Notes: generated from the letters alone by a model not told the origin. A DNA stretch of 64,000 nucleotides from Cochlodiniinecator piscidefendens (GCF_011326755.1 NZ_JAAOIE010000002.1:124001-188000); one strand, 5' to 3'; counted from the stretch's first letter, positions 53,306-63,671 are shown. Translations and numbers: made by a program.

Positions 53306-54568
53306 ATGAACATTCTTATCCTCGGAAGCGGCGGGCGTGAACATGCGCTGGCTTGGGCGGTAAAACAGAACCCAAAATGCGATCGTTTGATTGCAGCGCC
53401 GGGCAATGCCGGAATGGCAGATATCGCTGAATGTGCTTCGCTTGATATTATGGATGGCAGCGCGGTTGTTACCTTTGCCGAAGAAAACGCAATCGATTTC
53501 GTGATTGTCGGCCCTGAGGCTCCGCTTGCGGTTGGGGTTGCGGATGATCTGCGCAATGCAGGGATTTTGTGTTTTGGCCCGTCTGCAGAAGCGGCAAAGT
53601 TAGAGGCGTCCAAAGCATTCACCAAAGAAATCTGCGACGCAGCAAACGCCCCCACAGCAGCCTACGCGCGCTTTACTGAGGCAGAGCCAGCCAAAGCCTA
53701 CATTCGCGAACAAGGCGCACCCATTGTTGTCAAAGCTGACGGTCTGGCCGCCGGCAAAGGCGTTATCGTCGCAATGACCGAAGAAGAGGCGCTCGCGGGG
53801 ATTGACGATATGTTCAGCGGCGAATTTGGCGATGCGGGCGCTGAAGTCGTCATTGAGGAGTTCATGGACGGCGAAGAAGCGTCATATTTCATCCTTTGCG
53901 ATGGCAAAACAGCGCTACCTGTTGGCACCGCCCAAGACCACAAACGCGCCTATGACAACGACGAAGGCCCAAACACCGGCGGCATGGGCGCATATTCCCC
54001 CGCCCCAGTTCTAACCGACGCCATTGCAGAACGCGCAATGGCCGAAATCGTGCGCCCAACCGTTGCCGAAATGGCCAAACGTGGTACACCTTTTCAAGGC
54101 GTTCTATATGCGGGTTTCATGATCAAGGACGGTCAGGCCCGCCTTGTCGAATACAACGTACGCTTTGGTGATCCTGAATGTCAGGTGCTGATGATGCGTC
54201 TTGGCGCGCAAGCTCTGGATTTGTTGTTGGCCTGTGCCGAGGGCAAACTGGATGAGGCTCAAGTCAACTGGGCGGATGACCATGCAATCTCTGTTGTGAT
54301 GGCGGCCAATGGTTATCCCGGTTCCTATGAAAAAGGGACAGTGATCAGCGGCTTGGATCAAATCTCCGAAGACAGCATGAATATGGTTTTCCACGCTGGA
54401 ACCACCGCAAAAGACGGCAAGGTCACTGCAACCGGTGGTCGGGTTTTGAACGTAACGGCACGTGGTGACAACTTAGCCGAGGCCCGCAAACGCGCCTATG
54501 CAATGGTAGATCAAATAGATTGGCCCGAGGGGTTTAACCGATCCGATATTGGCTGGCGCGCTCTTTAA
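53306..54568 (+). CDS. purD: Phosphoribosylamine-glycine ligase
   Basis: 420 residues. Adds glycine to phosphoribosylamine in the second step of purine synthesis, ATP-grasp family. Visible: LILGSGGREHALAWAV (residues 3-18), VVKADGLAAGKGVIVAM, VVIEEFMDGEEASYF, GTAQDHKRAYDNDEGPNTGG, and VEYNVRFGDPECQVLM with the metal-binding residues. ATG 53306 with AAGGAG upstream. Upstream xseA is divergent. Single gene or leading the bestrophin gene, 21 bases downstream. Confidence 0.98.
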   Translation: MNILILGSGGREHALAWAVKQNPKCDRLIAAPGNAGMADIAECASLDIMDGSAVVTFAEENAIDFVIVGPEAPLAVGVADDLRNAGILCFGPSAEAAKLEASKAFTKEICDAANAPTAAYARFTEAEPAKAYIREQGAPIVVKADGLAAGKGVIVAMTEEEALAGIDDMFSGEFGDAGAEVVIEEFMDGEEASYFILCDGKTALPVGTAQDHKRAYDNDEGPNTGGMGAYSPAPVLTDAIAERAMAEIVRPTVAEMAKRGTPFQGVLYAGFMIKDGQARLVEYNVRFGDPECQVLMMRLGAQALDLLLACAEGKLDEAQVNWADDHAISVVMAANGYPGSYEKGTVISGLDQISEDSMNMVFHAGTTAKDGKVTATGGRVLNVTARGDNLAEARKRAYAMVDQIDWPEGFNRSDIGWRAL

Positions 54569-54589
54569 AACACCTGATTGGGGCCAAAG

Positions 54590-55477
54590 ATGATTATCAA
54601 AGACAAGCCGAACCTCTTTCAATTGCTCTTTGCGATAAAAGGTTCGGTGTTGCCCCATATTTTCCCGCGCATCTTGGCCCTAATGGCTTACTCAACCGCG
54701 CTCGTGCTGGTGGATAATTTTGTTTATGCCTTGCCGCATACAAGCGCGGCCCCCTTTGCCGTGTTTGGTATTGCCCTGTCTTTGTTTTTGGGTTTTCGCA
54801 ATAACGCCGCCTACGATCGCTGGTGGGAGGGACGGCGTCTATGGGGTGGATTGATTGCTGATTTTCGCGCATTTGCGCGGGAATGTGATTTATTCATTTC
54901 CAACAAGGACCGCCGGATTAAAATCCTACGCTTGTCTTTGTGCTTTATCCACCGTCACCGAGCCAACCTGCGCAGCGTCGAGAACGAAAATGCCAAACAG
55001 TGGGTATCTGATCTGCCTTATGGGGCACATCCCCCCTGTACTGCGCTCAATGCTATCAATGCCGAAATTACGGACGGCCACCGCACCGGAGAAATTGACG
55101 GGTTTGGCGCGCGCTCTTTGTCCGAGCGCCTCGGTGGTATTGCTTTGGCGCAAGCTGGATGTGAACGCATCGCAACAACCCCATTGCCGCATGTGTATTC
55201 ATTGCTCGTCTATCGGACGACCTATCTGTACTGTCTGTTGGTTCCGATGGCATTTTTGGAAAACGTCAATTGGCTCACTCCGCTGTTTGTTGGGGTGATC
55301 GCCTATGTGTTCTTTGGTTTGGCTGAAGTGACGGAAGAGTTGGAAAATCCATTTGGCACGACCGTTAACGGGCTGCCCTTGGATGCGATGTGCCGGGTGA
55401 TCGAAATCAGCTTAACGCCGCATTTGGAACTCGACCCACCTGCCCCCTTAACACCTACAGACGGCGTGTTAAGTTAA
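54590..55477 (+). CDS. Bestrophin family ion channel protein
   Basis: 295 residues from ATG 54590 (in-frame TTG 54578 is possible). Membrane protein with four helices; bacterial bestrophins form pentameric cation or anion channels. Family marks: FGIALSLFLGFRNNAAYDRWWEGRRLWG (about 59-87) and YRTTYLYCLLVPMAF (about 209-223), GLAEVTEELENPFG with the acidic motif near the C-terminus. Possibly co-transcribed with purD. Its stop overlaps the end of the VCBS-repeat gene by 4 bases. Confidence 0.9.
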   Translation: MIIKDKPNLFQLLFAIKGSVLPHIFPRILALMAYSTALVLVDNFVYALPHTSAAPFAVFGIALSLFLGFRNNAAYDRWWEGRRLWGGLIADFRAFARECDLFISNKDRRIKILRLSLCFIHRHRANLRSVENENAKQWVSDLPYGAHPPCTALNAINAEITDGHRTGEIDGFGARSLSERLGGIALAQAGCERIATTPLPHVYSLLVYRTTYLYCLLVPMAFLENVNWLTPLFVGVIAYVFFGLAEVTEELENPFGTTVNGLPLDAMCRVIEISLTPHLELDPPAPLTPTDGVLS

Positions 55478-56174
55478 TTGTCACAGTCCAGTGCATCCTC
55501 AATAGACTGAGCGCCCTCAAACGGGCCGATCACTGTGCTGACATACCGACCCTGTTCAAACTGGGTACGCACAACAGACGACCATGCCGCATTAGCGGTC
55601 ACCATAAACGGGTTGGCACCACATTCGGCTATTCCACCAGATATGAAGTCCTGCCCAAACCGATGGTTTGTTAACCCGTCAATATCTGCCACGCGCTGCA
55701 ACGCGCCATCGTCAAACCGCCAGATGCGCAATACCTTGGCCAAATGCGGGCGATCAATATAGGCCAGTTCGACCAAACCATCGCCATCTAGATCTGCCGC
55801 ACCAATCGGCGCGAGCCATCGATTTGTGCGCCCAATATGTGGGGTCTCCGCCACTTTTCCAGTTTCATCATAAATGGCCAAGGCCGCGCCGCGCCGCACA
55901 TCTGTTTCGATCACGACCACCTCAAAATCTCCGTCGCTGTCGACATCAATCAATCTTGGCTCAAGATCCTCAAAAACATGGGATTGCGGCAGGCGAATGG
56001 TGATTTGGCGTGAATTTGTATTCAGCACTAACGCGCCAAATTCACTGACATCCCCAAAAACGCCATGACGGTAACGTTCCGTTGGTTCAGCGTAATGTGC
56101 TGAAACAATATCCGCCGACGCCAGGCGCGCAGATACAAAAAGGGCGGCAAGCCCAATGCCAACCGCCCGTTTCA

Positions 56175-56175
<1 letters not shown>
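55474..56175 (-). CDS. VCBS/FG-GAP repeat periplasmic protein
   Basis: 233 residues. Signal peptide 1-22 (MKRAVGIGLAALFVSARLASAD). Three blade-like repeats with calcium-type motifs VDSDGDFEVVV (about residues 78-88) and ADLDGDGLVELAYID (about 127-141) followed by RVADIDGLTNHRFGQDFI. FG-GAP/VCBS repeats form propellers that bind ligands outside the membrane. No enzymatic motif seen. Start overlaps the stop of the ferredoxin gene (TGATG), so it is co-translated. Confidence 0.82.
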
Positions 56176-56522
<347 letters not shown>

Positions 56523-56594
56523 TTAACCGGATGCTTAGCCTTCCTAGAGAAGTCAATCCAGCTCTTTTTTTGTGCAGACTAAAGAAGAATAACC

Positions 56595-56614
56595 TCAACA
56601 CTAGATGGTGTTGA
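56595..56614. promoter_or_regulatory. Inverted repeat in the ferredoxin / lipoprotein divergent region
   Basis: TCAACAC / GTGTTGA (56595-56601, 56608-56614) around a 6-base loop, in the 187-base gap between divergent genes. Could be an operator or an RNA hairpin in the plus transcript. Function is speculation. Confidence 0.35.
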
Positions 56615-56685
56615 TAAAGTTTCACTGTTCTTAGCTCCTAAATTTGCTGTAGACGAATGTAAAGAGAAAGAGGCCGACAGAACCT

Positions 56686-57231
56686 GTGCAGTATTTTGGA
56701 CGAGTCAGAAATCTATTTTGGGCAACTGCTGGCGTCGGTGTCTTGGCCGGTTGTGAACCCGTGCCCACTGACAATTCCCATAGAACAGAGCGTCTGCAAG
56801 CCTATTCACATGCTGCAGCCCCCCAAGGCGCCCCACCCGGAAGCTGCTGGGGACTTGATCATACCCCTGCAGTGATCGAAACGGTCACCGAACAAATTCT
56901 GGTCAGCCCTGAAATACTGGCTGAAGATGGCTCTGTCGAAAGCGCCGCACGCTATCGCACTGAAACTCGGCAAGAAATTATTCAACCGCGCCAAGAGTTG
57001 CGTTTTGAAACGCCTTGTTTTCCCGAATTATCAGTTGAGTTTTTAGAAACACTTCAGCGCGCTTTGATTGCACGTGGCTATTATGACGGTGCCATCACAG
57101 CGCAGCTTGATCCAAAAACGGAACGTGCAATTCGTGCATTTCAGCAAAGCTTCGGGTTGGACAGCCGTATTCTATCGCTTGATGCAGCACGCCGCTTAGG
57201 CCTATCTGCGATTGATTTATCTCAGTTCTAA
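56686..57231 (+). CDS. Peptidoglycan-binding lipoprotein
   Basis: 181 residues. Lipobox LAGC (Cys about residue 23; GVGVLAGCEPVP), so probably lipid-anchored in the envelope. The C-terminal domain (about 115-181) is a PG_binding_1-type repeat: LQRALIARGYYDGAI, LDPKTERAIRAFQQSFGL. The middle part (about 30-110) has no recognised domain. Start is GTG 56686; the purine run GAAAGAGG lies upstream at moderate distance. A terminator follows that mainly serves the opposite degP gene. Confidence 0.83.
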   Translation: MQYFGRVRNLFWATAGVGVLAGCEPVPTDNSHRTERLQAYSHAAAPQGAPPGSCWGLDHTPAVIETVTEQILVSPEILAEDGSVESAARYRTETRQEIIQPRQELRFETPCFPELSVEFLETLQRALIARGYYDGAITAQLDPKTERAIRAFQQSFGLDSRILSLDAARRLGLSAIDLSQF

Positions 57232-57233
57232 AT

Positions 57234-57259
57234 AAAAAAAGGCACCCGAAGGTGCCTTT
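57234..57259 (-). terminator. Terminator of degP
   Basis: Stem AAAGGCACC / GGTGCCTTT (57238-57246, 57251-57259) around CGAA, with an A-run 57234-57240 giving a U-run on the minus strand. It also lies directly after the lipoprotein stop. Confidence 0.88.
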
Positions 57260-57278
57260 CCTAAACGTTTACGCCGCC

Positions 57279-58751
57279 CTAGTTCAACGGTAAGGCCACG
57301 AAGCGTGGATCGCCATCGCGCTGGATCAATAGCAATACCGATTTGCGACCGGCTTCCCGTGCCTCGGCGATAATTCCCTCAAAGGCTTCGGTTGTTGCAA
57401 TTGCGCGTTGGCCAACTTCAGTTACCAAGTCTCCAATTTGCACCCCTTTAGAGGCCGCATCCGAATCAGGATCCACGTCCATAACAACCAACCCGATCAC
57501 ATTTGGGGCAAAGCCAAGTTGCTCCCGCATCTCATCCGTGATCTCCGAAAGCTCCAACCCTAAAATTGAGGTAGACGAAGGTTCCACAGGTTCATCAGGA
57601 GATGCAGCGGGTTCATTAGCGGCCTCGGCCGTTTCCCGGCGTCCCAATGTCACGAGAAGTGTCTGTGTGCCGCCATCACGAAACACAACAACACGCACGG
57701 CCTGCCCAACAGCTGAGTTACCGACCTGACGCACCAGATCGCTGGTGTCCTGTACGTCGGTCCCATCAAAGGACAAAATAACATCACCAGCCAATATACC
57801 GCCATCTTCCGCTGGACCTGCAGGCACATCGGACACCAAAGCACCACGCGCATCTGAAAGCCCCAGCGCCTCAGCAACGTCGTCACCAACATCCTGAATC
57901 CGTACACCCAACCAACCGCGACGTGTTTCCCCGAATTCGCGCAATTGGTCCACCACACGTGTCACAACAGCAGAAGACATCGAAAACCCGATACCGATAG
58001 AGCCACCATTCGGGCTAAGGATCGCTGTGTTCACACCAATCACATTGCCATCCATGTTGAACAATGGCCCGCCAGAGTTGCCCCGGTTGATCGCAGCGTC
58101 TGTCTGTAAAAAGTCATCATAAGTGCCTGACAATTCGCGATTGCGCGCTGAGATAATACCAGCTGATACGGAAAAACCTTGGCCCAGTGGGTTACCTACG
58201 GCCAAGACCCAATCCCCAACACGCATAATATCGCTATCGCCAAACGATACAAAGGGCAGCGCCGTTTCGCTTTCGACTTTTAAGACAGCAATATCAGTGT
58301 TTACGTCTGTTCCTACGACCACGGCAGGCAACTCTTCACCAGAGAAAAATTCCACCAAAATCTCATCAGCGCCTTCGATGACATGATTATTGGTCACGAT
58401 AAACCCATCTTCAGAAATGACAAAACCCGAACCAAGCGCCTGATTGCGTTGCGGTGCGCGTTCGCCCCGGTTGCTCCGATCGTTAAATTCCCGGAAAAAT
58501 TCTTCGAAGGGGGACCCTTCTGGCACAATAGGTCCGCCCCCAATACGCGACGAAACCGTCGTGCTGGTTGTGATGTTCACCACTGATGGGCTGACTTCTT
58601 CGGCCAAATCAGCAAAAGTTTCCGGTGCGCCACGTGCAACTGCCATAGCGGCCTGCATGATCAAAAGCACAACTGCCATAAAAAACAGCGGCACGAATTT
58701 GACGCGCGCTGCGTTGGTTGGAAGAGTAAGTGTCTGGACCTGCGATATCAC
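57279..58751 (-). CDS. degP: Do/DegP-family periplasmic serine endopeptidase
   Basis: 490 residues from GTG 58751, six bases after AAGGAG (the ORF also extends upstream without a good site). Periplasmic chaperone-protease with an N-terminal membrane/signal segment (about 15-38). Catalytic triad: His in IVTNNHVIEGADEI, Asp in NTDIAVLKVE, Ser in INRGNSGGPLFN. Two PDZ domains follow: RGWLGVRIQDVGD to about 375 and ILGLELSEITDEM to the end. Quality control in the envelope; heads the downstream DUF2065-hflC-hflK side only by proximity (they end before it, gap 160 bases). Confidence 0.95.
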   Translation of the reverse strand: MISQVQTLTLPTNAARVKFVPLFFMAVVLLIMQAAMAVARGAPETFADLAEEVSPSVVNITTSTTVSSRIGGGPIVPEGSPFEEFFREFNDRSNRGERAPQRNQALGSGFVISEDGFIVTNNHVIEGADEILVEFFSGEELPAVVVGTDVNTDIAVLKVESETALPFVSFGDSDIMRVGDWVLAVGNPLGQGFSVSAGIISARNRELSGTYDDFLQTDAAINRGNSGGPLFNMDGNVIGVNTAILSPNGGSIGIGFSMSSAVVTRVVDQLREFGETRRGWLGVRIQDVGDDVAEALGLSDARGALVSDVPAGPAEDGGILAGDVILSFDGTDVQDTSDLVRQVGNSAVGQAVRVVVFRDGGTQTLLVTLGRRETAEAANEPAASPDEPVEPSSTSILGLELSEITDEMREQLGFAPNVIGLVVMDVDPDSDAASKGVQIGDLVTEVGQRAIATTEAFEGIIAEAREAGRKSVLLLIQRDGDPRFVALPLN

Positions 58752-58911
58752 ACCGGTCTCCTTTTTGTTGGGTTCTGTTGGACCCGAGCCAATGCCGATG
58801 CACACGCCCGTATAGATATTATTTTTGCTATTCGTTGCATATTTTCAATGTCTAGTGCTGAAATATTTGTGAATTCATCGTGCGTTCAGCGACGAATTGC
58901 TTAACCAGCCC

Positions 58912-59109
58912 CTATGCCCCGAGCGATTTCGCAAACCAAATCAATAAAATAGCACATCCTATTCCCAATAAACCTGCAATACGGCGGGTATCGTGGGAAA
59001 GACTATTCAGCATCTCAATAATGTTTTCCAAACGCGAAGGGGCCAGTGCAAGCACCAGCCCCTCGACAGCCAAAACAAGGCCGATTGCATACAGAACAGT
59101 CGCGATCAT
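58912..59109 (-). CDS. DUF2065 family small membrane protein
   Basis: 65 residues. Two hydrophobic segments (about 3-23 and 45-62) with the family motif LYAIGLVLAVEGLVLALAPSR between. Uncharacterised; always found next to hflC in many bacteria, I believe, so possibly an accessory of HflKC. ATG 59109 overlaps the hflC stop by ATGA. Confidence 0.87.
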   Translation of the reverse strand: MIATVLYAIGLVLAVEGLVLALAPSRLENIIEMLNSLSHDTRRIAGLLGIGCAILLIWFAKSLGA

Positions 59110-59975
59110 TCGCGACCGTCTGAATTAAGATATGTGAAGAAGTCACTGTTTGGCGAAAGAACCATTGTTGAATTCTCCCCCTGAAGCGCACTGCGATAGG
59201 CTTCGAGTGAGCGATAGAAATCAAAGAATTCAGGATCTCTGCCATAAACGCTTGCCAGAATAGAGTTCCGACGCGCATCAGCTTCACCTTCGATGATCAA
59301 CGCTTGACGTTGCGCATCGGAGACAATGACCTCAGCTTCGCGATCAGCCTGAGACCGCACAGAAAGTGCTGCCTCACCACCACGCGCAACCTCATCACGC
59401 GCTTCGCGTTCACGTTCAGTGATCATTCGCAGATAAGTCGCTTCGAGGTTTTCCGGTGGAAGGTTTGTCTGTTTCAGACGTACATCAATCACTCGAATAC
59501 CCAATGCATTTGCTTTGATATTAGCCGCTTGGGAAATACGGTTCATCAAAGCGCGGCGATCAGAAGACAGGATATCATCAGAGGACACTGTCCCCAAAAC
59601 CCGGCGGATTTCATCGATAAAGATACCATCAAGGCGATCTTCGGCCGCACGTTCACCACCAGCACCAACAGCCTGACGGAACCGCACAGGGTCTGAAATC
59701 TGATAACGCGCGAATGCATCAACGATCAAACGACGATCATCAGAGGGCGTAACTTCGCGTTCAGGAATATCACGGCTGAGGATACGGTCATCGTAACGCA
59801 CAACTTCTTGGATAACAGGGATTTTAAACGCCAATCCCGGCTCTTCCTGAACAGATACAACGCGACCGAATTGAAGGATCAGAACCTTTTGGCGTTCATC
59901 AACGATAATCACGGATGACATAATGCCCGCGATAATCAGTGCCAATAGTGGCAATAAGAGAGTAGATTTACGCAT
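59106..59975 (-). CDS. hflC: HflC, SPFH-domain regulator of FtsH
   Basis: 289 residues. N-terminal transmembrane segment (about 4-24), then an SPFH domain (about 25-215: VDERQKVLILQFGRVVSVQEEPG) and a coiled coil. With HflK it forms a membrane ring around FtsH proteases. Its start overlaps the hflK stop (TGATG), so the pair is co-translated. Confidence 0.95.
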   Translation of the reverse strand: MRKSTLLLPLLALIIAGIMSSVIIVDERQKVLILQFGRVVSVQEEPGLAFKIPVIQEVVRYDDRILSRDIPEREVTPSDDRRLIVDAFARYQISDPVRFRQAVGAGGERAAEDRLDGIFIDEIRRVLGTVSSDDILSSDRRALMNRISQAANIKANALGIRVIDVRLKQTNLPPENLEATYLRMITEREREARDEVARGGEAALSVRSQADREAEVIVSDAQRQALIIEGEADARRNSILASVYGRDPEFFDFYRSLEAYRSALQGENSTMVLSPNSDFFTYLNSDGRE

Positions 59976-61138
59976 CAGTTTGACCCTCCATTGCGACGTA
60001 GCTCATTGAGAGGAAGATAAGGGACAACACCCTGCCCGCCTCCGGTCGTATCGCTGTCCAGAATGATCTTATCCAGACCACCAAGTACCTCTTCCATGGT
60101 TTCCAAGTAAAGGCGACGACGCGTTACTTCTGGCGCTGCCAGATATTCGGTCAAGATCGCGCCAAAACGGCTTGCTTCACCTTCAGCAAGGTTCACAACA
60201 CGGGCACGATAGCCTTCAGCCGCTTCTAGCAATTGTGCACGCTCACCACGGGCACCAGCCAATTTTTCGTTGGCATAAGCATCCGCTTGGTTTTCAAGAC
60301 GTTCGCGCGTTTGCGCCGCATCTTGAACTTCGCGGAATGCCGCTTCAACGCTCACGGGTGCTTCGGTTCGAACGGGTGTGCTGGGTGGTTCTGCCCGGTC
60401 AAGCGTCACACGCACGATATTGATCCCGCTTTCGTATTCGTCCAACGTGTTTTGAACCAGTTCCTGCAACGTTTCACTGATCAGACCACGATCGCGGTTC
60501 AAAATCGGTGCAAGCTCAGATTGCGCAATAATTTCACGCATCGCAGATTCAGACACCGCAGACACGGTTGCGCTCGGATCACGTAGGGTGAACAGATACT
60601 TTACCGGATCGCTGACGTTCCAAACGACCTGGAAGTCAATATCAACGATATTTTCGTCACCGGTCAACATGAGACCAGCCTGACTGCCAGTACCGATGGT
60701 TTCGACCCGCTCGGTTGTAACCTCAACGATCTGCCGTGAAACAACAGGCCAAGGCGCAAAGTTCAGACCGGGTTCGCCGACAGCATAAAATTCACCCAAG
60801 AACAACTCAACTGAACGCTCTTCAGGCTTAACTGAGTAGAACGAAGCGAAAGTCCAAAGCGCTGCCGCTGCCAAAGCACCCAAAACAAGGGTCCCTTTGG
60901 TCAAACCAGGACCGTCCGGGCCTGATCCGCCATTCGGACGGCGCGTACCATTACCGCCCCCGCCCATGAGAACACGCAGTTGCTCTTGGCCTTTTTTCAC
61001 GATCTCGTCGATTTCGGGGATTTGCGGCCCGTCATCTGAAGAAGGACGGCGTCCGCCGTCGTTATTGTTATCATCATTGCCGCGATTACCGCCGCCTGAT
61101 CCGCCGCCGCCCCATGGGCCGCCACTATTTCCTGACAT
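59975..61138 (-). CDS. hflK: HflK, SPFH-domain regulator of FtsH
   Basis: 387 residues. Glycine- and asparagine-rich N-terminal stretch (about 1-85), a transmembrane segment (about 88-105), and an SPFH domain (EERSVELFLGEFYAVGEPGL, EVTTERVETIGTG, VTLDRAEPPSTPVR). Coiled coil near EAAEGYRARVVNLAEGEASR. ATG 61138. First gene of the hflK-hflC-DUF2065 run; gor lies upstream 66 bases away. Confidence 0.95.
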   Translation of the reverse strand: MSGNSGGPWGGGGSGGGNRGNDDNNNDGGRRPSSDDGPQIPEIDEIVKKGQEQLRVLMGGGGNGTRRPNGGSGPDGPGLTKGTLVLGALAAAALWTFASFYSVKPEERSVELFLGEFYAVGEPGLNFAPWPVVSRQIVEVTTERVETIGTGSQAGLMLTGDENIVDIDFQVVWNVSDPVKYLFTLRDPSATVSAVSESAMREIIAQSELAPILNRDRGLISETLQELVQNTLDEYESGINIVRVTLDRAEPPSTPVRTEAPVSVEAAFREVQDAAQTRERLENQADAYANEKLAGARGERAQLLEAAEGYRARVVNLAEGEASRFGAILTEYLAAPEVTRRRLYLETMEEVLGGLDKIILDSDTTGGGQGVVPYLPLNELRRNGGSN

Positions 61139-61204
61139 TCGGGCTCATTCCCCTTTGTTCAAAGCAATTCATTGCTCTTTTAACTGGTCACAAATGCGTA
61201 ATTG

Positions 61205-62560
61205 TCAAGTTTCGCGCACTGGTGATTTCATTGTTACGAGTTCTTCGGCCATCACTGGGTGAACGGCACAGGTACGATCAAAGTCTTCTTTTGTCGCCCC
61301 CATTTTAACGGCAATCCCCGCAAGTTGGATCATCTCGCCTGCGTGATCGGCGACAATATGGCACCCTAATACTTTACGGGTGTCTTTTGCCACGATCAAT
61401 TTCATCATCACTTTGTCAGCACGCCCTGCAAAGCTGGACTGCATCGGTTTGAAAGATGTCGCATAAATTTCTACGGGACCGTAGTTTTGCGCCTCTTCCT
61501 CGGTCATGCCAACAGTGCCAAATTCAGGCTGCGTGAACACCGCAGATGCGACCAATTCATGGTCAACTGGTGTCGGGTTACCCTTAAACACGGTTTCAAC
61601 AAAGGCCACGCCTTCGCGAATGGCGACAGGTGTGAGGTTAATCCGGTCTGTTACATCGCCAACCGCATAGATCGATGGCACAGCCGTCTGGGAATATTCA
61701 TCCACGATGACCTGCCCTTTGCGACCCAATTCAACACCAGCGTTTTCAAGTCCCAACCCATCGGTTACAGGAACTCGACCGGTTGCAAACATGACGTGTT
61801 CATAAGTTGCTGTGTCACCATTGGTGCCTTCGACCTCAAGACCACCGTCAACTTTGGTCATTGATGCGATGTTCGTACCAACATGGAGATTGACACCGTT
61901 TTCGCGCATTTCACCCGCGATGTGATCACATGCTTCGCCATCAAAACCGCGCAGGATTTGTTCACCGCGATAAAATTGTGTAACGTCGACTCCCAAGCCA
62001 TTCAAAATACAGGCAAATTCACATGCAATAAATCCACCGCCAACAATCAGAATTGATTTAGGCAACTCATCCAGTAGGAAGATTTCATTTGAGGTAATCG
62101 CATGTTCTGCACCCGGCATATCCGGTTTGAACGGGCGACCGCCAACGGCAACCAAAATGTGTTTTGCAGTGAAAGTTTGACCAGAGGACAGTTTAACAGT
62201 ATGCGCATCGACGACTTCGGCTCGGGCATCAAACGCTTCGACGCCGTTGGAACTCAGGATATTCTTATAAATCCCTTCAAGGCGGTCCAGTTCGGCGTGC
62301 AGTTTACCGCGGAAAGTTTGCCAGCTGAAATCGCCAATCTGTGCATCCCAACCATATGAACGCGCATCTTCGATTTGGGTCGGATAGCCTGACGCATACA
62401 CCATCAATTTCTTTGGAACGCAGCCCCGAATAACACAAGTGCCGCCCATACGATATTCTTCGGCCAAGGCCACTTTGGCGCCTTCGCTCGCGGCCAAGCG
62501 TGCAGATCGCACCCCACCAGAGCCACCGCCAATTACAAACAAATCATAGTCAAATGCCAT
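61205..62560 (-). CDS. gor: Glutathione-disulfide reductase
   Basis: 451 residues. FAD- and NADPH-dependent reduction of glutathione disulfide. FAD site YDLFVIGGGSGGVRSARLAA, redox-active disulfide in GGTCVIRGCVPKKLMVYA (Cys about residues 42 and 47), NADPH site ILIVGGGFIACEFACILNGLG, and the C-terminal His in CAVHPVMAEE. ATG 62560 with AGGA upstream. Just downstream of rpiA on the same strand (17 bases apart), likely one operon. Confidence 0.95.
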   Translation of the reverse strand: MAFDYDLFVIGGGSGGVRSARLAASEGAKVALAEEYRMGGTCVIRGCVPKKLMVYASGYPTQIEDARSYGWDAQIGDFSWQTFRGKLHAELDRLEGIYKNILSSNGVEAFDARAEVVDAHTVKLSSGQTFTAKHILVAVGGRPFKPDMPGAEHAITSNEIFLLDELPKSILIVGGGFIACEFACILNGLGVDVTQFYRGEQILRGFDGEACDHIAGEMRENGVNLHVGTNIASMTKVDGGLEVEGTNGDTATYEHVMFATGRVPVTDGLGLENAGVELGRKGQVIVDEYSQTAVPSIYAVGDVTDRINLTPVAIREGVAFVETVFKGNPTPVDHELVASAVFTQPEFGTVGMTEEEAQNYGPVEIYATSFKPMQSSFAGRADKVMMKLIVAKDTRKVLGCHIVADHAGEMIQLAGIAVKMGATKEDFDRTCAVHPVMAEELVTMKSPVRET

Positions 62561-62577
62561 CAAACGCGTTCCTATAT

Positions 62578-63360
62578 TTATAGATCAGAAAAGAGGTTTT
62601 CATTTTCGACAAAGTCGATGTGATCCTCTTCAACCGTTCCGCTATTTATGTCGCGGACCTCAACCTTACCATCCCCATAGCCGATCACAACTGCGTCACA
62701 AATATCGATAAACAGACCATTTTCAACTACACCCGGAATTTGGTTCATCACCAAAGACAGCTGCCGTGCATTTTCGATGCGATTGAGATGCAGATCAATA
62801 ATGTGATTACCCTCATCCGTCATGACAGGGATATCGCCATTCATTCGTAGGGTTGTCGTGCGGCCCATAACGTCCAACCCGATCAAGGTTTCCTCGATCA
62901 GCGCCTTTGTTGTTTGCCACCCGAATGGAATAACCTCAACCGGCAATGGGAATGACCCAAGTTTTTCAACCTTCTTACCAATATCAGCAATAACGATCAT
63001 CTGATCAGAAGCCGTCGCGACGATCTTTTCCTGAAGCAAAGCCGCGCCGCCACCTTTGATCAGGTTCAATTCGCTATCGTATTCGTCAGCCCCGTCTATG
63101 GTCACGTCCAACCATTGTGCTTCGTCTAGCGAAACAACTTTTATGCCGACTTCGCGCGCAAGCGCCGCTGTACGGGCAGAAGTCGGAACGCCGGTAATTC
63201 GCAGCCCCTCTTCGCGTACCAATTCCCCCAAACAACGCACCATCCATGCAGCAGTCGAACCTGTCCCCAAACCAACGCGCATTCCGTCTTCGACAAAATC
63301 AACAGCGCGCTTTGCGGCGACAAATTTTGCCTTGTCGATCGGTGACAATTCTCCGGCCAT
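62578..63360 (-). CDS. rpiA: Ribose-5-phosphate isomerase A
   Basis: 260 residues from ATG 63360, AAGGAG eight bases upstream. Interconverts ribose-5-phosphate and ribulose-5-phosphate in the pentose phosphate pathway. Family blocks: MRVGLGTGSTAAWMVRCLGE (about residues 27-46), TIDGADEYDSELNLIKGGGAALLQEKI, VIADIGKKVEKLG, LPVEVIPFGW. Complete. The residues after about 230 (VRDINSGTVEEDHIDF) are a tail. Confidence 0.97.
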   Translation of the reverse strand: MAGELSPIDKAKFVAAKRAVDFVEDGMRVGLGTGSTAAWMVRCLGELVREEGLRITGVPTSARTAALAREVGIKVVSLDEAQWLDVTIDGADEYDSELNLIKGGGAALLQEKIVATASDQMIVIADIGKKVEKLGSFPLPVEVIPFGWQTTKALIEETLIGLDVMGRTTTLRMNGDIPVMTDEGNHIIDLHLNRIENARQLSLVMNQIPGVVENGLFIDICDAVVIGYGDGKVEVRDINSGTVEEDHIDFVENENLFSDL

Positions 63361-63671
63361 GGCAGCGACTCCTTCATAGTTTGGGCATGTTATAGAGAAT
63401 GTCGCGCGGGCTCGCGACAAGAAAGACACAATTTCCCCAATCGAACCTCAATTGCCCTAATTTCTGGTAACCGTAACAGAAAGATAGACAGGGCTCCTGA
63501 GAAAAAGTGACTTCCCTAACTGTAATTTATGCCAGCGACCCTACAAGTAAAATATCTGCCTCCGTAAGGTAGCACACAGCAATAAGAACACCTGACGGAC
63601 CGCCACACACGGAGCCCGCCAGATGCAAAGCCTAAACCACGGATTACGCGACAGATTTGACGGCAGCTCTG
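63361..63671. other. Gene-free stretch between rpiA and the RTX end
   Basis: About 310 bases without a convincing reading frame. It holds the rpiA upstream region, with an inverted repeat TGTCGCG / CGCGACA (63400-63406, 63413-63419) and on the minus strand a TATAAC-type -10 nearby, so rpiA may be transcribed from here. The rest shows no repeat or RNA gene that I can recognise. Confidence 0.5.

Noticed and set aside
53235-53655. Long N-terminal extension of xseA up to 53655
   Set aside because: The extension overlaps purD on the other strand and has no XseA-like sequence; the family start with a good SD is at 53235.
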